Below are positions 21,844 to 24,735 of a stretch of DNA of 24,735 nucleotides, piece by piece. The first letter of the stretch is position 1, and each line of letters begins with the position of its first letter. Under the pieces are notes generated by a model. It was not told the DNA's origin. It saw nothing but the letters and a program-made list of their open reading frames with translations, and did no database searches. Source of the stretch: JAAOYC01 sp036481345 (GTDB lineage Archaea; Nanobdellota; Nanobdellia; Woesearchaeales; WJKL01); NCBI GenBank assembly GCA_036481345.1, contig JAZGHU010000049.1:1-24735 (forward strand). Reading direction: 5' to 3'. The position numbers and the translations under genes are program-made.

Positions 21844-23517
21844 ATGAATAAAGCTGAGCAGGAAATCATTAAATTGTTGAGGAAAGAGACTAAACTTAAA
21901 GAGATTAATCTGGAAGTTCCTAAAGATTCTTCTCTTGGGGATTATGCTTTTCCTTGTTTTCAATTATCTAAACAGTATAAGCAAAATCCAATTGAGATTG
22001 CAATGGATCTTGCTAAAAAGCTTTCTTTGCCAAAATCAGTAAAAGAAATAAGAGAAGTTGGCCCTTATCTGAATTTTTTTGTTGATAAACAAGCAATAGC
22101 TTCAGATGTGATAAAAAATGCTCAAAAAGAAGATTATGGCAAAGCTAAAGACAAGAAGAAAACATACATGATTGAATATTTTCATGCTAATACGCATAAA
22201 GGAGTCCATATTGGACACATGAGAAACATTTCAATGGCAGAAGCATTATGCAGGATCTTGGAAAATGCTGGATATAAGATATTAAGAGTAAACTATCAAG
22301 GAGATATTGGTCCGCATGTTGCAAAATGTCTTTGGGGATATTTAAATCTAAAAGAAAAAGAACCTTTGACTCATAAAGGAACTTGGCTTGGAAAAATATA
22401 TTCAAAAGCTCACTTAAAATCACAAGTTGATCCTCAAGTAGAAGAGCAGATCAAGGAGATCAATAATAAGCTCTATGAAAAAAGTCCAGATGTAATGGAA
22501 GTATGGCAGAAAACAAGAAAATATTGTTTAGATGATTTTAATGATTTTTACAAAGAGTTTGGAATTAAATTTAATAAATTTTATTTTGAATCAGAAGCAG
22601 AAGGGGTTGGAATAGAGATAGTCAATAAGATGCTGGAAAAAGGATCAGCAAAAGAAGATGATGGAGCAATAATCATTGATCTAGATGATCTAGGAATCTA
22701 TGTTCTTTTAACACAAGATGGAAATGCTCTTTATTCAACAAAAGATCTGGGATTAGCTCAGTTAAAACAAGATGAATTTAAATTTGATAAAAGCATACAT
22801 GTTACAGGAGCAGAACAGATCTTGCATTTTAAACAGCTGTTCAAGACATTAGAGATATTAAAATCACCAATGGCGAAAAAATCAATGCATATCCCTTATG
22901 GTTTGGTTGTTCTGCCTGAAGGAAAAATGTCTTCAAGAGAAGGAACAATGGTATTGTTTGATGAGTTAAGGGAGAAATTAATAACAGAAGCTGAAAAAGG
23001 AATTAAATCAAGACATAAAGATTTAACTAAAAAAGAAATTGATAAAAGAAAGATGCAGATTGCTTATTCTGCATTGAAGTTTTCAATGATAAATAGAGAG
23101 AATAATAAAGATATTGTATTTGATTGGGAAAAAGCTTTAGATTTTGAAGGAGAAACAGGACCTTATATTCAGTATGCACATGCAAGGATCAGTTCTATAC
23201 TTAAGAAATATGGAAAAGCAGTTCAACAGAAAATAAAATCAGCTGCATTAGATACAGATGAAGATGCAAAATTGATCTTGTTGTTGACAAAATTCCCAGA
23301 AAAAGTTGAAGAATCAGCTAAAAGTTATAAACCACATTTAGTTGCTCGTTATTTATTAGATTTGGCTCAAGCATTTAATGAATTCTATCATGCATGCCCG
23401 ATATTACAATCAGATGAAGATACAAAATTAGCAAGATTGAATTTGATTCTAGCAGTTCAGCAAGTTCTTAAGAATGGTTTGAATCTGTTAGGGATTGAAG
23501 CTCCGGAAGCTATGTAA
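21844..23517 (+). CDS. argS: Arginyl-tRNA synthetase
   Basis: This 557-aa class I synthetase charges tRNA-Arg with arginine using ATP. Visible parts are an N-terminal Arg-tRNA-synthetase domain (LEVPKDSSLGDYAFPCFQLS, REVGPYLNFFV), the HIGH motif in KGVHIGHMRN (122-125), VNYQGDIGPHVAK, the KMSKS-type motif GKMSSREGTMV (361-365), FEGETGPYIQYAHARI and the DALR anticodon-binding domain to the C-terminus. The protein ends LLGIEAPEAM, typical of the family. The length is normal and no key motif is missing. The text before HIGH is FHANTHKG, unlike the common S-x-N-P-T-G-P form. I recall similar wording in some CPR bacterial enzymes, so a shared or transferred subtype is possible but unproven. Confidence 0.97.
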   Translation: MNKAEQEIIKLLRKETKLKEINLEVPKDSSLGDYAFPCFQLSKQYKQNPIEIAMDLAKKLSLPKSVKEIREVGPYLNFFVDKQAIASDVIKNAQKEDYGKAKDKKKTYMIEYFHANTHKGVHIGHMRNISMAEALCRILENAGYKILRVNYQGDIGPHVAKCLWGYLNLKEKEPLTHKGTWLGKIYSKAHLKSQVDPQVEEQIKEINNKLYEKSPDVMEVWQKTRKYCLDDFNDFYKEFGIKFNKFYFESEAEGVGIEIVNKMLEKGSAKEDDGAIIIDLDDLGIYVLLTQDGNALYSTKDLGLAQLKQDEFKFDKSIHVTGAEQILHFKQLFKTLEILKSPMAKKSMHIPYGLVVLPEGKMSSREGTMVLFDELREKLITEAEKGIKSRHKDLTKKEIDKRKMQIAYSALKFSMINRENNKDIVFDWEKALDFEGETGPYIQYAHARISSILKKYGKAVQQKIKSAALDTDEDAKLILLLTKFPEKVEESAKSYKPHLVARYLLDLAQAFNEFYHACPILQSDEDTKLARLNLILAVQQVLKNGLNLLGIEAPEAM

Positions 23518-23544
23518 TCTCTTAATTCACTTAAAACAGAAATC

Positions 23545-23552
23545 TTTATAAA
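23545..23552 (+). promoter_or_regulatory. Putative TATA box for the eS17-Alba operon
   Basis: TTTATAAA lies about 46 bases before the eS17 ATG. Initiation near 23574 would give a leader of about 20 bases containing GGTGA at 23583-23587, which is the ribosome site. Confidence 0.6.
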
Positions 23553-23594
23553 GCATATTTTCATTCTAATGTTACTCATAAAGGTGAATAAGTA

Positions 23595-23786
23595 ATGGGA
23601 AGAATAAAGACAAAACTGATCAAGAGAATTTCATTGAAGATATTTAAATTACATAGTGATGACCTTAAAGACAATTTTGAAGAGAATAAAGTGAAAGTAT
23701 CAGAGTATGCAGATATTCCTAGCAAGAAAATCAGGAATATTATTGCAGGCTATGTTACTAGACTAGTGAAACAAAAACAAGAGTAA
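23595..23786 (+). CDS. rps17e: Small ribosomal subunit protein eS17 (S17e)
   Basis: This 63-aa protein has the archaeal S17e pattern: MGRIKTKLIKRISLKIF, DNFEENKVKVSEYADIPSKK and IRNIIAGYVTRLVKQK. It is a structural protein of the small ribosomal subunit found in archaea and eukaryotes but not bacteria. The length is normal for archaea. GGTGA seven bases before the ATG supports the start. It is followed after 22 bases by the Alba gene in the same direction, probably in one mRNA. Confidence 0.95.
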   Translation: MGRIKTKLIKRISLKIFKLHSDDLKDNFEENKVKVSEYADIPSKKIRNIIAGYVTRLVKQKQE

Positions 23787-23808
23787 TCAATCCATGGGGG
23801 TGGATTAA

Positions 23809-24132
23809 ATGGCAGACGAAAACAGTTCTAAAGAAAACAAGAAATTTAGTGAAAACGACAATTCTATATATATTGGTGGAAAGCCTTTTATGAATTATGT
23901 GACAGGCGTAGTAATGCAATTCACAACAAAGAATGCAGAAGAAGTAATAGTGAAGGCAAGAGGAAAATTTATTTCTAGAGCAGTAGATGTATCAGAAGTA
24001 GCAGCAAAAAGATTCCTAGCAGGGTCTGTTGAAGTTAAAGGGATTAAAATTGATTCAGAAGAGTTTGAAAACAAAGAAGGCAAAACAGTAAGAGTTTCCA
24101 TAATTGAAATAACTTTAGTCAAGAAGGGATAA
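23809..24132 (+). CDS. albA: DNA/RNA-binding protein Alba
   Basis: This 107-aa archaeal nucleic-acid-binding protein dimerises, coats DNA and also binds RNA. The signature IYIGGKPFMNYVTGVVMQF, EEVIVKARGKFISRAVDV and RVSIIEITLVKKG match Alba throughout. It has an extra acidic and polar N-terminal tail of about 19 residues (MADENSSKENKKFSENDN). The usual Lys-Lys pair in IGKKPVMNYV is Gly-Lys here; the first of those Lys is the reported acetylation site in Sulfolobus Alba. GGGGGTGG a few bases before the ATG is a good ribosome site. Confidence 0.96.
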   Translation: MADENSSKENKKFSENDNSIYIGGKPFMNYVTGVVMQFTTKNAEEVIVKARGKFISRAVDVSEVAAKRFLAGSVEVKGIKIDSEEFENKEGKTVRVSIIEITLVKKG

Positions 24133-24134
24133 AA

Positions 24135-24272
24135 ATGCTTGAATCAATTGCCGTTTTAGCTATGATCTGGATTGCAATTTCAGCAGTCTATATGCTGAAA
24201 AACAAGAAAGCTACAGGCAAAGAACAAGATTATGTTTGGATTGGAGAAGGCAAACATCCTTTTAAGAAATAA
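24135..24272 (+). CDS. Small single-pass membrane protein (45 aa)
   Basis: A short frame starts two bases after the Alba stop. It encodes an N-terminal hydrophobic helix (IAVLAMIWIAISAVYML, about residues 5-21), then a basic stretch KNKKATGKEQ and a polar tail ending VWIGEGKHPFKK. The clean membrane segment, the positive residues just after it and the tight spacing support a real gene. I do not recognise a family. The AAGGGAT sequence around the Alba stop could serve as its ribosome site. Confidence 0.7.
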   Translation: MLESIAVLAMIWIAISAVYMLKNKKATGKEQDYVWIGEGKHPFKK

Positions 24273-24273
24273 A

Positions 24274-24280
24274 TTTTTTT
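24274..24280 (+). terminator. T-run terminator
   Basis: Seven T follow the stop of the 45-aa gene almost at once, with more T further on (CTTTT). Archaeal RNA polymerase stops at T-runs without needing a hairpin. The run also overlaps the stop codon of the convergent gene. Confidence 0.55.
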
Positions 24281-24735
24281 AAAGTCTTTTATTAACCATA
24301 TCTCTGTATCTCTGTATCTTTTTTTTGTTTAGAAGTATAAAGTAACTGCTTAACCATACAAAAACCATCTCTTTTATCATTTTGATTCTGCTAAATTTTG
24401 GCAATTTAAGATGATTATTGATTCTAGTTGATTCACTGATGTCTTTTTCAAAGTAACTTAAAAGATCATCAACAAGGTCTTTATTTTCTGAATATATATT
24501 TTGCTCGTTTAATCCTTTGAAATAACCATTGGCATTGTGAAAATTAGCAGCACCTATAATAACTTTATTCGCATTTGCCATACCTTTTGTATGAATCATA
24601 GTATCTGACAGGAATATGGATATATTATCTTTATTTAATTTTAAAAGCTTTGACAGAAACCACATATTTGTATGATGATTAGTATCTGCTTCTTTGGAAG
24701 CTAAAATTTTTATTTTTGCTCCTTTTTTTACGGCT
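24279..24735 (-). CDS. Phospholipase-D-like protein, N-terminus beyond the window
   Basis: The frame is open from the right edge to a TAA at 24279-24281, giving about 151 codons. It resembles the C-terminal half of a phospholipase D or cardiolipin-synthase-type protein: AVKKGAKIKILASKEAD, then ISIFLSDTMIHTKGMANANK, VIIGAANFHNANGYFKG and LNEQNIYSENKDLVDDLL. The HxK of the HKD motif is present and GAAN replaces GSxN, but the expected Asp is missing (Ala/Asn there), so this half-site may be altered or inactive. A hydrophobic stretch, MVFVWLSSYFILL, lies near the C-terminus and could touch the membrane. An internal ATG at 24665 exists, but the PLD pattern extends upstream of it, so the real start lies outside. 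Confidence 0.8.
   Translation of the reverse strand, partial: AVKKGAKIKILASKEADTNHHTNMWFLSKLLKLNKDNISIFLSDTMIHTKGMANANKVIIGAANFHNANGYFKGLNEQNIYSENKDLVDDLLSYFEKDISESTRINNHLKLPKFSRIKMIKEMVFVWLSSYFILLNKKKIQRYRDMVNKRL

Noticed and set aside
22187..22423. Minus-strand frame opposite argS, and another at 23895-24122 opposite Alba.
   Set aside because: Antisense shadows of conserved genes.

Overview
The window looks like part of an AT-rich archaeal chromosome, most likely from a DPANN-type lineage such as Woesearchaeota or Pacearchaeota. This placement is an inference. The archaeal markers are ribosomal protein eS17, the chromatin protein Alba, an AbrB-PhoU fusion regulator, an Lrp/AsnC-like regulator, TATA boxes about 25 bases before start codons (some implying leaderless mRNAs), and Shine-Dalgarno sites of the GGAGGTG type. 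Coding density is very high: no gene-free stretch exceeds about 130 bases, and I saw no tRNA, rRNA, CRISPR array or insertion sequence.

Region 1 (1-13061, minus strand) is one tightly packed gene train of eleven genes. From its promoter at about 13110 it runs: class I GAPDH, a leucine-rich-repeat protein, an unknown 181-aa protein, an Lrp/AsnC-like regulator, two related receiver-like proteins, a 1333-aa secreted GH5 mannanase-like enzyme with eight Cys-rich repeats and a CARDB domain, a GH113-like lipoprotein with a PKD-like domain, a membrane-anchored protein with a possible sugar-binding domain, an unknown 558-aa protein with two C-terminal hydrophobic segments, and an unknown protein that leaves the window at base 1. 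Nearly every junction is an ATGA overlap or a 1-base gap, so the genes are probably co-transcribed and translationally coupled. The two glycosidases suggest extracellular use of mannan-like glycans, with GAPDH linking this to central carbon metabolism.

Region 2 (13062-14134) is a divergent promoter with GATATA-type repeats and the plus-strand AbrB-PhoU gene.

Region 3 (14091-21743, minus strand) is the most unusual part. A 750-aa protein joins an N-terminal histidine-phosphatase-like domain to a NACHT (STAND) NTPase and then stops inside what should be the winged-helix region. The next three genes (832, 541 and 432 aa) all begin with the same roughly 57-residue module, which resembles the missing continuation of a NACHT protein (the G-L-I/V...H...F-x-E-F-L-x-A segment). 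At least the first two continue into HEAT-like repeats. I read this as a split STAND system: one NTPase/effector chain with three alternative sensor chains. By analogy with known STAND proteins it may act in defence or stress sensing, but function is not shown by the sequence.

Region 4 (21744-24735) is a divergent promoter followed by plus-strand housekeeping genes: arginyl-tRNA synthetase, eS17, Alba and a 45-aa single-pass membrane protein. They converge on a minus-strand phospholipase-D-like protein cut by the right edge.
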